NCBI GenBank assembly: GCA_018907035.1
Contig: JACCIC010000214.1
Span: 1-64,000, forward strand
Length of the DNA stretch: 64,000 nucleotides
DNA from: Sycobia sp. Sy_11
Lineage: Eukaryota > Arthropoda > Insecta > Hymenoptera > Epichrysomallidae
Direction of reading: 5' to 3'
Part shown: piece after piece, positions 36,286 to 48,922 of the stretch
Layout of the letters: each line of letters begins with the position of its first letter
How positions within the stretch are numbered: position 1 is the first letter of the stretch
Notes under the pieces: model-generated
What the model was told of the DNA's origin: nothing
Database searches by the model: none
What the model saw: only the letters and a program-made list of their open reading frames with translations
Made by a program: the position numbers and the translations under genes

Positions 36286-39200
36286 TTGGAAAAAAAAACA
36301 ATCGCGAACGAAAACTTCTCTACCAATAGCCTACCGTTGAGTTTATTAATAATTCAGCAGCAATTGAATTTTTATGAAAGGAAAGCTAATTCCGTTGTAA
36401 TTAACATTGATTTTAATTTAAATTCAGAAATTAAACGTTCCTCGTTATTGAAATTTTCCAAAGCCGCTTTAGCCGCACCAATTTCAATATTTTGTCGTAA
36501 TTAATAATATTATATAGAATACTTTATAAGCGATAAAAGTAGATTTTAAGACAGAATAGAAACAGTTGTTTTCATCGACGATATGTCAGTTATTAATTCC
36601 TCTTTGTTAAAAACTAAAAATATTTCTTCATAATACATATATGTATATATCATAAATTAATGATTATGCAGTGTAGCTTTTGTTTATAGATATACGATGT
36701 TTTCTATACTATCTGAAAGTATTTGCAAAAAGTTTGCAAAAAACACAAGTACGTAACGATCCCGTAAACGCAAATGTTTTTAACGCGATTATTTGCTAGT
36801 CAATTTCGAAATATATGAAAATATTCCCCATTGGGAAAAAATTATGCGCGAGACGGCTCGTTGAAAAATAAGCGCAAATCAATTGCCGATATCCTCATTA
36901 CTCCACTAACGCCGTTTCCGTAAACACGAGGGCATAGCCGACTCCGTTATACATCGGAACCATGCAGAAATCCTCGGCCGAAACGATTTATCTATATATC
37001 TATTTATCTATCTGGCGGCATCCAGCCAAGAAAGTGTACTCCCATTACTTTGGGTGTACGTCCACCACGGATGCCACGAAGAGCGAGAAAAACGAATTAT
37101 CGGTGATTACGCAATCCTTATTAAGCGAATGAAAGTCGAAAAGAGGAGGGAGCGTTGACTTTGTGTAAGAAATGTCCGTTGACCTTAGAGATTGGCAGTT
37201 TATACCGGCTCTCGCCCTCTTCCTATGTATATTTATATACGTAGTATATACTAAATATGTGAATTTCTTCTTCGTGTTTTTCAGATATTTAATTAATAGC
37301 AAGCATTAATGGCAAGCACGCGAAGAAAGACTGTCACAATCACCTATATACAGATGAAAAAAAAAGTTCGGCGAAAAACTTTACGTTTAATTTATTTTCG
37401 CTCTCGGTCAATTTAATCGAATAACGATTAATCCTGCAACGCATATATAGATTTGGTAGCAATCAATACTTACCTTTCCCCCGGCGTTTGCGTTGTATCT
37501 TTTAAAATAGTTCGATCATTTTTTGCCATATAATTATCAAAGAACAAGCAACGGTCGCAATCCAAAAGTCGTGAATTGATTTTCCATATTCATCCAGTGT
37601 GCATATATATATATACATATTTCGAACATAAAAATTTCATTATATTTATCGCTGTTCATCTGGAGAACTGCTTTAGTGTATAGGTTTATCGGTACCCATG
37701 AGTACGTCTGTCTCCTTTTCTCTTTCAGCCTATCGAATTTTTAATTCCGAAAGCCGCTTTGGCACGCTGACAAAAATTTTTTTTAATATTTATTCATTTG
37801 AATACTCCTCAGTAAAATGGTTTAATTAAATTAATGAAACATTTACTTGAACCTAGTAAACTTACCTGACAGATAGTTTTCTTGAAACCAATAAATAAGT
37901 TCTTAATTGGAAACCAAATTATTTATTTACACGATCTCCCGTAAGTATTTATTTGAATCTACGATATTTTTTCATTGTGGCTGAAGTTGAACCGACGTCA
38001 TCTTAGTATTTACTTGAAATCGTCTTTATAAATAATAATTCGCAATTTACCAGATCGTTAAATATATCCATTTGTCTTTTTTAGCCCGATAAAATAGATT
38101 TACATTCAGAATTTTCTTTACTTTATGTAAAAATTTTTCTTGCACTTTGTCAGAGGATTTTACCAGCTTTATTGGACTAGAATAAATGAAAAATACAGCC
38201 AGTATTCTCGCAGAAACAAAGCAAAAATCCCGACAGGAACTTTTTATTGTATTCGCTATGTTGAGCTGCGTTACCCGAATATATATGCTATTTCAAAAGT
38301 TCAGAAAAATTTTTAAGTTTTGCAGAAATATCGGCCTAGAAATTCAGATGCAGAACTGAATATATGTAAGTAAATAAAAATGAATGTGTTTATATAAAAG
38401 AAAAATAAGATAGCGATGGTATTATAGAATTAGACCCTTCTTTATACCTAAAATTTAATCCTATATTGCTTGTCTGATGTACTATCTTCAAAAAATCCTA
38501 TCTGTGAATTTTATATAACCTCTTTCAATTATTATCTAGACTTTCCGTTTTATTACCGGACCTATTAGTTTTGATATCCAAAAAGAGGAATAATAGGCCT
38601 ATAGTATTTTTCCCACTCATTACTATATTTGTTATTTTATATGAATTTATGATAATCCATAAGATTAAAAATTTCCAATAAGTATTAAATAAATATTGTA
38701 GTAGTCGAAGCGACTCAAGAAGCGTAGCGACGATAGAGGTATCGTAAAAAGAAGTATAAAATAAACCGAGAAGGGATGAATTGCACGATCGAGAAGGTTT
38801 TGGTATCTAAAATATACGGATATCATCAGGAATCGTTCATTTGCCAAAAATATTTTGTTAATTATTGTTTAATTCTATGGGAGTTTTATAAATGATATTG
38901 CATTTTAATTGCTTCAGCTTTTTTTTTTTAATTTTACTTCCCGCATACCGTACCGTATTTAAAGAAAATTTGACATATTAATAGACAGTTAATATCTACA
39001 TGCTTAAAAATATTTAAAGCGAATAATTTAATTATCGTGTCATCATTATTTAAATTAAAATTACCTTTATCCATGTATACCTTATGTGAGTTAATTATCG
39101 GATCGGCTATATTTAGATTAGATTATGAAATACATAATGTAATCAGTTTGACGATTCGTCAAATTCTCAATTGGGATGCATCAATGTATACCTCGTTATA

Positions 39201-39300
39201 TGCAAACTATGTGCCGCACCTGCGATCTTACGTATTCCAAAATAACGCAATCGACCCCGCAACTGCGTTGCCTACATTAATCATCCTCTCTGTCATTTTG
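36286..39300. other. AT-rich stretch, no confirmed gene
   Basis: About 3 kb. The segment 36850-36990 is less AT-rich and may be a conserved noncoding element. A tcta/tata-rich run lies at 36988-37013. Two strong minus-strand splice-donor-like sites occur (gtaagt read leftward from about 37474 and from about 37864); the first ends a small open reading segment, listed next. Confidence 0.4.
37475..37530 (-). CDS. Doubtful first coding exon ending at a strong splice donor
   Basis: Read on the minus strand, an ATG opens 18 codons (MAKNDRTILKDTTQTPGE plus two bases) that end in aag followed by gtaagtatt, close to the ideal donor. The frame is also open for about 19 codons before the ATG. Short length, no recognisable family and no identified second exon keep this weak. 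About thirty gtaagt hexamers are expected by chance in a window of this size. Confidence 0.1.
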
Positions 39301-39690
39301 CTCCGATCTATAGGTACGCCGAGCTGACGCCGTTACTATTTCGTATACGGGGAATTGTTCGATCCCATTTTGCGGAAAGTTTAAAGCGTCTTTCGAGAAA
39401 AACTTCGAGTTCTCCGGGGAAAAAAGTCGAATTGGCCGAGGCCCGATTCAACGTCGTTCGATTCTTTATCCAGTCCGCGAGAAGCTTTCGAAATAAAAGC
39501 GAGAATCGAGGTATTGTCTGCATGTGTGTACCGGCACAGAAATGCAAATACGAGCGAGTTCCCGTTTTATTCCCGGCTTTACGGGAAAATGTTTGCCAGT
39601 GGAAAAAATGAACAGTTTCGGTTTACGAAGCGATGCTGTTTTTACTATGGACCGATGCTTCAAATTCAGCCAATAATATTGGCTCTATCC
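39301..39690. other. Short GC-richer island
   Basis: CpG-containing stretch directly before the large palindrome. Frames of 60-80 codons are open on both strands without recognisable products. Confidence 0.3.
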
Positions 39691-39693
39691 AGC

Positions 39694-40710
39694 ATCTGAA
39701 TTTAAATTAGTATAATGTATTAATCGAATTATTACGTTATGCGATTTCTCGGCTTCTTCGAATTTGTTTTGAACATGCAGCCACGGATCTTCGAAGAATA
39801 CCGTTATCAATGGATCTGATCATTAGGGATTATATAACAGACATACAAGAAGAGTGTCTCTATTGCGGGTCACAGATTGTGATAAGAAACATTTACTTTC
39901 ATTTTTATGTTATGAATAGACGATATGTAGAGTAGCAAGTCCTAAAACGCTCAAATTTTTCCGAGACATATATTAAAATCTTATTTTGTCAACTATACGT
40001 AGTTTTAAGCCCGTGTCTCGGCAGCAGTGGATCTTCTAATATCTTTAAATGATTTCTTCTCACATTACATTAATTTATACAGAATTGTAATAATCTGCTA
40101 ATTAAGTAAAATATTAACGAACAAAATAGATATTTAAAAGTATAATTTATAAAATATAAGACGTTTTTGAAAAATTAACGTTAACTCTATTTATAATGTG
40201 AGCACTAGTTTAATTAGAACTAGATTAGGGTTAATTAACGTTAATTTTCTAATGATACCTGAAATTCCATATGAAAATTAGATCTTATATCTTGATATTG
40301 CATACATTCACAGATTATTTCATTGATTATAATGTACCTGCATTGGCGGAATGCGAAAGAAGTCATTTAAAAATATTACTACATGTGCATTGATACGGAT
40401 ATAATATTCTTACAAATATATGCAGTTGACAAGAATAACATTTGAATGTATCTCAGAAAATATTGAGCGTTCGCACATGCTACTCTACATATCATCTACT
40501 TATACCGTACGTACGAGGGTAAAATTAATCTTATAACAATTTGTGAGTCGGGGTTGGAATACTCTTCTTGTCGATCTAATATCCGATTCATGCACGGCAA
40601 AGTGTATTTTCGCCCAGGTAACATTAATGAAATAGAAACGATCGAGAAAAAAATCCATACGTATCCAAGATTTGGCAAATTATTTACGATTTTTCAGACC
40701 ACTTATGGAA
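39694..40710. repeat. Large diverged palindrome (inverted repeat up to about 1 kb)
   Basis: The left half (39846 to about 40205) matches the reverse complement of the right half (about 40215 to 40570) along its length. Shared blocks in order include caagaagagt, gatatgtagagtagca, acgctcaa, ttgtcaact, aaatga-ttctt, ataatctg and ttaacgttaa. The apex is ctagtttaattagaactag at 40205-40223. Weaker similarity continues outward to about 39694 and 40710. The arms differ by roughly a quarter to a third, with small indels, so the structure is old. No reading frame of note lies in it. Possible identities are a fold-back or MITE-type transposon, two inverted element copies, or a hairpin-RNA locus. Confidence 0.85.
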
Positions 40711-41430
40711 TTTTTTAGGTAACAGTTACGAAATAGTCTAACGGAAACACAGTGTTACTTACGCCACAAGTCTTCGTAAATGTAGACAAAGTTGTGCACA
40801 TTTTATTTACTATATTCGATATAAAAAAGATACAAAATTATTTATTTATCAATAAACAGAATTATTTTGCAAATCTAATAAATTCATTATAACTAATCTA
40901 TTGATTATTACCGATCAAATAAACTTGTAACTTTGCTTCGGTTCACTCTCTTTATTTGATTTTTTTCTTCTTCTCTTATATGCCAAATATCTGAATGTTT
41001 ATACAGCGAAGTGGATTTTATTTACATAGCTACATATACGTAGCTTCGACTATTTATGTATATAAGGCAGCTGAACAATATAAAGTATTCGTATTATTTT
41101 ATCTTTGTGAAACTTTTATGATCATCTCAACTGCCAGATTCTTACATTTTTTCAAATTACAGCAATAATGAATTAATGTTCTTTCGTTGCTTTGGCTCGA
41201 TACTACTTATATATGACCTGTCACTATCTCCAACAGAACACTATGAAAAGTTATTAATACACTTTCGTTCTTAGCAGAAATATATGCCCATTCGACGTAC
41301 GCCATATCGTACCGCTAAAGATAATAAGATATTGGTTATAAGCTCTGTTTTTCCGACACTATTCTTACACCAGGTATGCATTACGCGTTGGTATATTTGA
41401 TATGATTTTAGAGAAATAAAAGCATCTCCG
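40711..41430. other. AT-rich spacer
   Basis: No gene recognised. A short near-palindrome agctacatatacgtagct is at 41027-41044. Confidence 0.4.
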
Positions 41431-41617
41431 TCGTCGTTAAGTGGCAGTAAATTTTTTTACTTTTAACGCGACAGAACGACGTGGAAAGACTTTTAATACG
41501 CACGCAAAACTGATTTCCGCAGTGCCCACACGACCGATGGGACGAACGAGCGCGCCCGCGTGCGCCACGGTTAGAATTTTTCTCGGAAAAACTACGCGGC
41601 CTTGCGAAGAAGAAGAA

Positions 41618-41619
<2 letters not shown>

Positions 41620-41651
<32 letters not shown>
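41620..41651. repeat. (TA)n microsatellite
   Basis: About 16 at units followed by acacgcacgc. Confidence 0.97.
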
Positions 41652-41654
<3 letters not shown>

Positions 41655-41811
41655 GCACGCGACCATCAAAGAAGCATAAAGACACCCTCGCGCAGCGCAT
41701 AAGGCATTAAACCGGCCGGGGAAAAACTCCGTAGAAACGCTTCGCGGCGTTCGCCTTGCCGCAGAACCGCTTCTGACGCCTATCCCAGCAACTTTTATAA
41801 ACCTAATAAAG

Positions 41812-41829
41812 TATATATATATATATATA
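41812..41829. repeat. Short (TA)n microsatellite
   Basis: About nine ta units. Confidence 0.93.
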
Positions 41830-42001
41830 GTGCCGATCCAGCAAATTGGTTAGAGCGAGAAAAAGTCGTCTCCGCTTCCGATAAACCGTTGTCGCGATCG
41901 CATTAGCTCGCCCGGCCGTGGGTTGGTGGCTTGACGGGGGAGGGGCTCGAACATCCGCTTGAACGTGGATGTTTCCAGACCAGGTTCCTGACACAGACAC
42001 A

Positions 42002-42004
<3 letters not shown>

Positions 42005-42050
<46 letters not shown>
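42005..42050. repeat. (TA)n microsatellite, about 46 bp
   Basis: Uninterrupted alternation inside a GC-rich island. Confidence 0.97.
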
Positions 42051-42053
<3 letters not shown>

Positions 42054-42300
42054 AAGAGGAGCTACGCGACATAAGACTCGTAAAGGTTCCGCCTCGCGCC
42101 GTCGCCGTATCGAGCCTAATGCACGAAAATTGCGCGTCACGTCCTCCCACATCCCTCCCCCCAGAATGGATCCACGATGTGGTAGCTTGCCGTTTTTACT
42201 GGATGTTTATAGCGGATGTTTGCTAATGCTCGGTGCATCCATCGCGGTCGCCTCGGCGTTCTGGCGTCCGCGGGACTGTAGAGGCTGATATTTTTTTTTT

Positions 42301-43803
42301 TTCCATCAATTTCTCAGCCTTTAAGCGTAAAACGGATAGACGTTGAAAAAAAGGAAAAAGTGTAAATAGAGATAAAAGTACTAAGACATAAATCTGAGGT
42401 GAGCAATAAAATTAACTTACGATACGTACGAATAAATATTCTAGCGCATCATAATGTTATTAATGAAAAAATGAAAGATGTATCTTTGATTTGGTAATTA
42501 TATAATCAAACTGTGGATGTAGTCGAAAAGATTTGATGGATAAAAAATAGATAGAGAATATGTTAAAATAAAATCTATGAATTGCGTAGTTTTTCTTTTT
42601 TTAATTTCCAATGATATTCTTTATTATTTCACATAAACAACAGTAATATAAATTTTATCAAATGAAAATTCAGAAGAAATTGCTTCGACCTCGAAGGATT
42701 AGATGTGAAATGAAATCAAAATGATTGTCATTTGTCGCATTTGTTTATTGGCGACTTATTATTTAAACGTAGAAAAAATTTCTTCTAAATTGCTATTGTT
42801 ACGTTATATTATATTTTATAATTTTTCCGCGAAAGAAAATCTTTTTCTTCAACCGTCGTAAGAAACTATAAACTTCAAGTTTCGAGCTTTACATACAGGC
42901 TATTCTGAACGATTTTATTTTTAAAATCAGTGGTAGTTTTCCATTTTCGTACACGAATTAAATAATAATTTACACGTTCAATATAGTTTAAAATAATAAA
43001 TTGATTTTGATTTAAATTAATGCCAATCCAAAAATAATAAATTAATGTGGATACAGAATCCATACGATCCTTCTAAATATTACAAATGACTCGATTATTT
43101 TTAAAATTACTTTACTCTCTTATTTCCTTTGTTTAATCCTATTTCCTATTAAAATTATCAAAACAATATATGAGTTTATATTTTTCAACAACGCCGAAGT
43201 GATAATTTAGTTTTACTCGACTGCAATTTTGCAGACTTTTTCTATAATCTCATTTTCTTCGAAAATAATTAAAGAACTTCGCTTTAACAAATCGATTTAA
43301 TAAATAATTAAATAAATCGCTGAGAACAAAAACAATGATAATGGAAGGATCGAGCAGTGCATCGATTAACTGACCTCGCAGGCGAATAAAAGAGATTTTG
43401 CGGTTCTGATGAAGACGAAAAAAAAACGTGGCTAAAAAGGGACAGGACGGGATTTCCCAGTGGGTGGGTCTGGACCGATAAGAGGATTTCTGGATGGTTG
43501 CGAAAGGAGTAAAAAAAAAATACAAAAAAAAATAGCGAACTTTGCTTTACTTTAACTCGTGATCGTGAGTTTTGTTTTTCACTCTGCAGGTGTCGATATT
43601 TCGGATTTGCAAAGGGGGTTAATCCTTTTACTATCTTCATAGTCGTATTTGTCATGCATTGAAATTTACAATTTTCTCTTTTTTTTCCTTCAATTTATTG
43701 CACTCATTAGGATCACAATAGATGTTTTCTTTCCTTTTATCGATCATTTTCTATTTCAACTAATATTGATAAGAACAAATAACTTTGATCAATTGTCGTT
43801 TTA

Positions 43804-43863
<60 letters not shown>

Positions 43864-44220
43864 TATTGAAAAAATAATAATGAAAATTATAACAAACGTA
43901 GACCGAATGGTCGTTCGCTAATGTAATTTATATTGAATTATTTTGTTGGTGGATGCAGAAATTATACTCAAACCTGAATTTATTATAATCGGAAGTCTTA
44001 CAAACGTGTATTTACGAGTAAAATAGTTGAAGGGTAAAGTTGTTTTCCTTATTGTACAATCAAACCGTGTATCATTCGTGTCCGAATTTCATTATTATTT
44101 CACCTAATGATTTTTACTATAGTTTGATAGAAGCCATTTTATTCCATTAACTAAATTTATTAATGATAAAAACAGAAATTTCACAGCAGAAAGTACAGTA
44201 TCGTTGTATAAATATAATAA
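42301..44220. other. AT-rich stretch
   Basis: No gene recognised. The patch 43320-43520 is less AT-rich. It contains a long (TA)n tract at 43805-43861. Confidence 0.45.
43805..43861. repeat. (TA)n microsatellite, about 57 bp
   Basis: The longest uninterrupted (TA)n tract in the window. Confidence 0.97.
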
Positions 44221-44760
44221 ATTACGTCGCTGATTTCGATCCAAAATCGAGGGACGGCGGGGAGGGGAATATGAATGGAGAATCTGAATACTCAGAGCAA
44301 AAGTTGTATAAGAGCATCGGATCAGATCCGCCAGAGCACAAATAAGTCCCTGAAATAATTAGCAACGCATGGTGGGCAAACAGTCGTGGAATTCCCCGGC
44401 CACGGCGCCGATAGGTCGAGCGACACAACGCCCACGAGGGGAATGAGAAAAGAACAAGCAATAACTGATAAGTTAATATTTATCGACGAATTGAAATACA
44501 CAGAGTAAGTGTGTGTGAGAGAGAGAGAGAGAGAGGGGGGGGTGAGTGGATTAAAGTGGGAAATTCGCAGGCATTGCACGTGGGGGAGATTTCCCTTAAT
44601 GGCTAATATTATACGATGGATACGGATTATGCTTATGGTCTCGTTATGGAAGGACGAGTTTTGCTTAGAGCGAGGGGGGTCACGCGTGTGGATAACGAAC
44701 CGGATAAACAATAAAACGCCGGCGAATTGTTTTTGGCAGATCCATATACGTAACTATATT
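44221..44760. other. GC-rich island with a (GA)n tract
   Basis: CpG-containing island with a (GA)n tract passing into eight G. Open frames of 80-130 codons depend partly on the repeat. It lies directly beside the palindrome that follows. Confidence 0.4.
44514..44542. repeat. (GA)n tract followed by a G8 run
   Basis: About ten ga units, then eight G. Confidence 0.95.
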
Positions 44761-44770
44761 TACGTATAAT

Positions 44771-45117
44771 TTGACTCTGTAATGAAAAGTATATACAAAG
44801 TCTAAATTCAATGAGTCAGTTGGAATCCATTGAGATCAATGACTAACATTAGGTCAAATTTGAGGATATTGTTGTTCCATATATTTATATTGATAGGTAC
44901 AGAGGGAATTGTCTTTACTTAAATAGCACAAAAAATTTAGTTAATAAATAATTAACTAAAAAATTAGTAATATATTTATAAAATTACTGTTCAAATGTTC
45001 TTGTACTTTTCATTGTCCTCAAATTTGAGCTCATTTGATTTATCGATTTCATTTCAATCATACGGTCAGTCAAATTGAATTTTGTACTTGTTATTATAGC
45101 TTCAAATGCAGTCAATT
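44771..45117. repeat. Imperfect palindrome of about 350 bp
   Basis: The left arm (44771 to about 44945) resembles the reverse complement of the right arm (about 44950 to 45117). Shared blocks in order are ttgact, acaa-gt-taaattcaa, tcaaatttgagga, and at the apex ttagttaat facing attaactaa (44937-44959). Spacing between blocks differs by only a few bases. No reading frame lies in it. It is similar in design to the larger palindrome 4.5 kb upstream, but I see no shared sequence. Confidence 0.75.
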
Positions 45118-46500
45118 TAAATAGGTCTTATATCCGTTAAAATATAGCTAATAATGTTTACCTAGTGTAGAAAATAATAAGTATTTTATACAATATCTAT
45201 AAGATATTTCAAACTTTTTTTTTTGATTTTCTAATTTAAACAGACTGTGTTCCTTTTCTATTGCATTAATAATAATTCGAGCATTAGTTTGTACGATGCA
45301 ACCGAGCCAAGACCGTTACGCACCCACAACTTGGCCTAAATTTAAGTAAAATGCAATTCAGCTGAATTTCTTCGAGGTCTTGGAAAGTCTGATAGTGGCA
45401 TTACGATTTAATTTAATCGGCTACGATTATGAGCGCATCTCTCGTCACCGTAACTAACTGATATTAAATTAAAACAAGAATTGGATAAAAATCGTTTTCT
45501 GAAGCACGTTACTGTTACTTCTGTGATTTAAAAGACTTTTGTGATTTTCTTGTGTTAAATCTACTACTAGAGGCACTCCACGTTTAAGGCAAACTTTAAC
45601 AATTTTATGAGTCATTGACACAGGGAATGTTAGCCGGTTTTAATTATGTCAACACTGTTTCTCGAGTAGACATTTATTTTAGAATCTGACTAGTATATTT
45701 TTACTTTTCTTTATTTATTTTACGTTATATAAATCGTATATGACACACACACATACACACACACACACATACACATATATAGTATATTTCAAATGCTTTT
45801 TCCTATTTTATAATTTAAAGATTTAGATTCTGATTTAGAGAGCACTGCCCTTAAGTTATTTCACGTTTAAAATAGACATTTAAAAAAAGGCATTGCTAAG
45901 TTCTTCTACTCGGTCCAATCCAGGAAGTATTTATTTACCATTCCCTGTCATTGATCAGGTCGAACGTTCTGAATATCCGAATTGAGATTTTCATACTTAG
46001 AAGTACAAAATTTATTATCATTCTACTTTACATAATATAGACTTTTAATATTCATTTAAAATTTACATTGTACAGTAACTTTGCAATTCCATTATTGATA
46101 TTCAAATTAAAAGAAAAAAAAGTTTCATAGTGAAATAATCCATGATTTTTCTCGCTGATAAAGTTTCTATACTAACGCGACGAATTTTGAGTAAGGAATT
46201 TCGAGTTTGGAATTTCGAGTACATAGGAAAAAGTTATTAAACTATTAATAGCGATATATATTTGAGCAATATTTCCTAATTTATGTTTCGCATTTTTTAA
46301 AAAAACATTTTTAGCTCGCGCAAGCAACGTAACTTACGGAAAGTAATAACTCCCAGTACGAGACTAATGGCCTTTCATTTTATTTGGTTCCCGATTTCTG
46401 TGCAAATAAAATTTTTCAATTTCGATCCGAGTGAAAATGGACTTTTTTTTTAATTTAGTCTCTTGATCCAATGAACTTATTCACTCAGAATTCGTTAATA
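45118..46500. other. AT-rich stretch
   Basis: No gene recognised. It contains an interrupted (CA)n tract. The patch around 45285-45370 is less AT-rich. Confidence 0.45.
45742..45775. repeat. Interrupted (CA)n microsatellite
   Basis: ca units interrupted by ta at several points. Confidence 0.93.
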
Positions 46501-47690
46501 TTCAGTCAGAAAATTAACACGAGCACGCGCAATAAGCTACATTTGCAGAAATTGCGATGTCAAGCGGGAATAACGTCCAAATCTGATAAAACGAGGCCTT
46601 AAAGGGTAGTTTAGTTATTAAAGCCTTCGTTTCTCCGTACGACGTAACCGAGTGGCCCGTCTCTGAATTCGGGCGATTGCCCCTCACGCGCAGTTTTCGA
46701 ATTCGCGTCCAAAATAACAGGGGAGCGGTTAGCGCGGCCCGAGCAGGCTGAACGAACGGCGGACTTAAAGGTGCGGAGAAAAAGAGTAGAGAAGCTCTGC
46801 CCACCCCACCCACTCAATTTCGGTAGTCCCGCGCACTCGCTCCATGAGGCAGGGAGAGCGTTGCGGCGGGCGGCCGGGCGCTCGGCCGAGGCATCGTACG
46901 CGACAAAGTGTGGCGAGGCTTTCGTAAAGCGCGGATAAGATTTTTCGACGGAGGGTCGAGAGAAAGGGCAAATTTTTTTTTTTTTTGTTTATTACTTCCT
47001 TTGGAGTATGCTTTTTGCGGAAGTGTCGCGCGGCGTAGGACTCGCTCGAGGGGCGATTATAAGTTACCGAGTCATCTCGTCGAATTTTGCAATTTATCGT
47101 TATCAGCAAGCCAATTTCCAGCGAAACGTCGTTTTACTCCGGTCTCGTTGGAAGATTCGTACTTTTTTTTTGGATTTCGTTGATTTGTTTTTTCAAATTT
47201 GATTATTTATTCGTTGGCGCAAAGCATGTACCTTATTGAAATGATCAAATAAACGGACTTGTAGTACTTATAGTTATACTTTTTTAAGAACTTAAAAAAA
47301 AACGAATATCCAAAGTTTAGAATAAGCGTATATTAAAGATCGCTCGATCGATTTATAAATAGACTGTCTTACGTAGATACTCGAATCCTCGGAGACGGAG
47401 ATTACGGCGCGGCATTCTTTCGGCAGGGAGTCTCGCTATCGTCGAGCGCGATCGATCCGCGACGCAGAACACGATCAAAATCGTTCCGATCTGCCGTTGA
47501 ACGTGGCACGAGTGCCGAGTAAATCAATTCGTGATACGTACGGATCGATTCGACGAACGCGATCGCTACATTTGTCGCGTTTTTATTTCACGCTCACGTG
47601 TAATAATCGATCGAAGCAGCTTAGCCGCTTGCTATGCTTTTCGGCAGGCAACGAGTCACTTTACCCGGCATTCTGAACTGTCGCGATATT
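46501..47690. other. Longest continuous GC-richer domain, no gene recognised
   Basis: About 1.2 kb with raised G+C and CpG, including very dense CpG at 46850-46900 and a second dense block at 47340-47580. Frames of 64-114 codons are open on both strands but unrecognised. A promoter, 5' untranslated exon or enhancer cluster would fit; nothing in the sequence decides this. Confidence 0.4.
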
Positions 47691-48180
47691 AAAAAAGAGC
47701 AACATTTTCGGCGTACTCGGACTTTTTTACGACAGGATTAGAAAGTGCAGTTTTTTAATTTTTTAACTCTGTTTGCTAAACAAGTGATGTCGTCGTTGAA
47801 TCGGGACGAACAGATAGTCTTGTTGCTAGTGTTTTTCATAATTCACAAGTATTGAAAGCAAACATTCGTTCCGCGAAATTATTAGGCTCAATGATTATTA
47901 AAACACGAGATTTCTTTCTTCCCGTCTCAATTTACATCTCATTGATAATTTTGTATTTAAATTTCGTTAAATTATACGCAAAAATCGAAATAAAATGAGA
48001 TTCGGTCTTAGCTTGTAATTATTGAGCATTTGTAGTTTGTAAAAAAACGTGTTTTTAAGAATTTACATATACAATAAGAAATTGTAAAAATAAGAAAATT
48101 TATTATCGAAAATATTAAAACGAATGTAATAGTTTAATGTGAGCGTTCGAGAAAACTTTGAATTTACATAACAGTGATAA
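47691..48180. other. AT-rich spacer
   Basis: Nothing recognised. Confidence 0.4.
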
Positions 48181-48650
48181 ATTTAGTTATGATCCGCGCG
48201 TTGATTTGCATCGACCCGAGGCCCCCCTCTAGGATCGCGTCTACGGTCGACGTTGCCATCGACCTGAGGTCGAACTTACGCTCCAACTGGATGATTTCAG
48301 ATTCGCCGAATATACGAATCGCGCGTGCTCGGAAATACCGAAATGCTTAGTCCGAGGGGACGGGGGGGGGGTCACTTTTGCCGAGCCTGGCAAAGCAACG
48401 GGTGTTAAGTGTAAAAAAGCGCACCGAATATTAGATGAATTTTGCACTGGTATACTGCTGTCCTTCGTTTTCTTCCGACTCCCATTAGTTTTATCTCTTA
48501 TAGCGTAGGGTAAAGAGATTTTATTTGATAAAAAATTTTCTACCAGCAAGCTGTGCTGTGGGGCGGGACCCCCCCGGGTCTGTAAAATTAATCGTACAGG
48601 CCTAAATCAATTGGCATCGCATGAGCCGCCCTACGAGAAGCTTACTTTGA
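48181..48650. other. GC-rich island
   Basis: CpG-rich, with a run of ten G at 48362-48371. A minus-strand frame of 102 codons (48241-48549) and an overlapping minus-strand segment containing SEIIQLERKFDLRS are open, without recognisable family. Confidence 0.38.
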
Positions 48651-48859
48651 AATCATTATAATAGGTACGGTAAATACAATGAGTTGATTTCAAACATTCA
48701 ACGAAAATCTTTAATAAATTAAATCAGCTCACGAAACTCCGTCACGTATTGAGTGGCCCGCTAACGCAAACAAATCATATGTTAATACGTTTTCCATAAA
48801 ATCTTATTTCATGAAAAAACGGTAATGTATCACCTATTGAAAATTTTTAATAATTGTAC

Positions 48860-48914
<55 letters not shown>

Positions 48915-48922
48915 GTATTATT
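48860..48922. repeat. (ATT)n trinucleotide repeat, about 60 bp
   Basis: About 19 att units, nearly perfect, followed by short (CA)n and (ATTT)n runs to 48958. Confidence 0.96.

Larger units (their letters stand above)
41431..42300. other. GC-rich island with three (TA)n tracts
   Basis: CpG-rich island, unusual in containing three (TA)n tracts. Open frames of 85-115 codons on both strands run through the repeats and give Tyr-Ile runs. No gene is recognised. Confidence 0.42.

Noticed and set aside
41437..42226. Frames with Tyr-Ile runs on both strands
   Set aside because: They are translations of (TA)n tracts.
48181..48345. Minus-strand segment containing SEIIQLERKFDLRS that looks protein-like
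   Set aside because: It is short, starts after a stop, crosses its own donor-like site and has no recognisable family.
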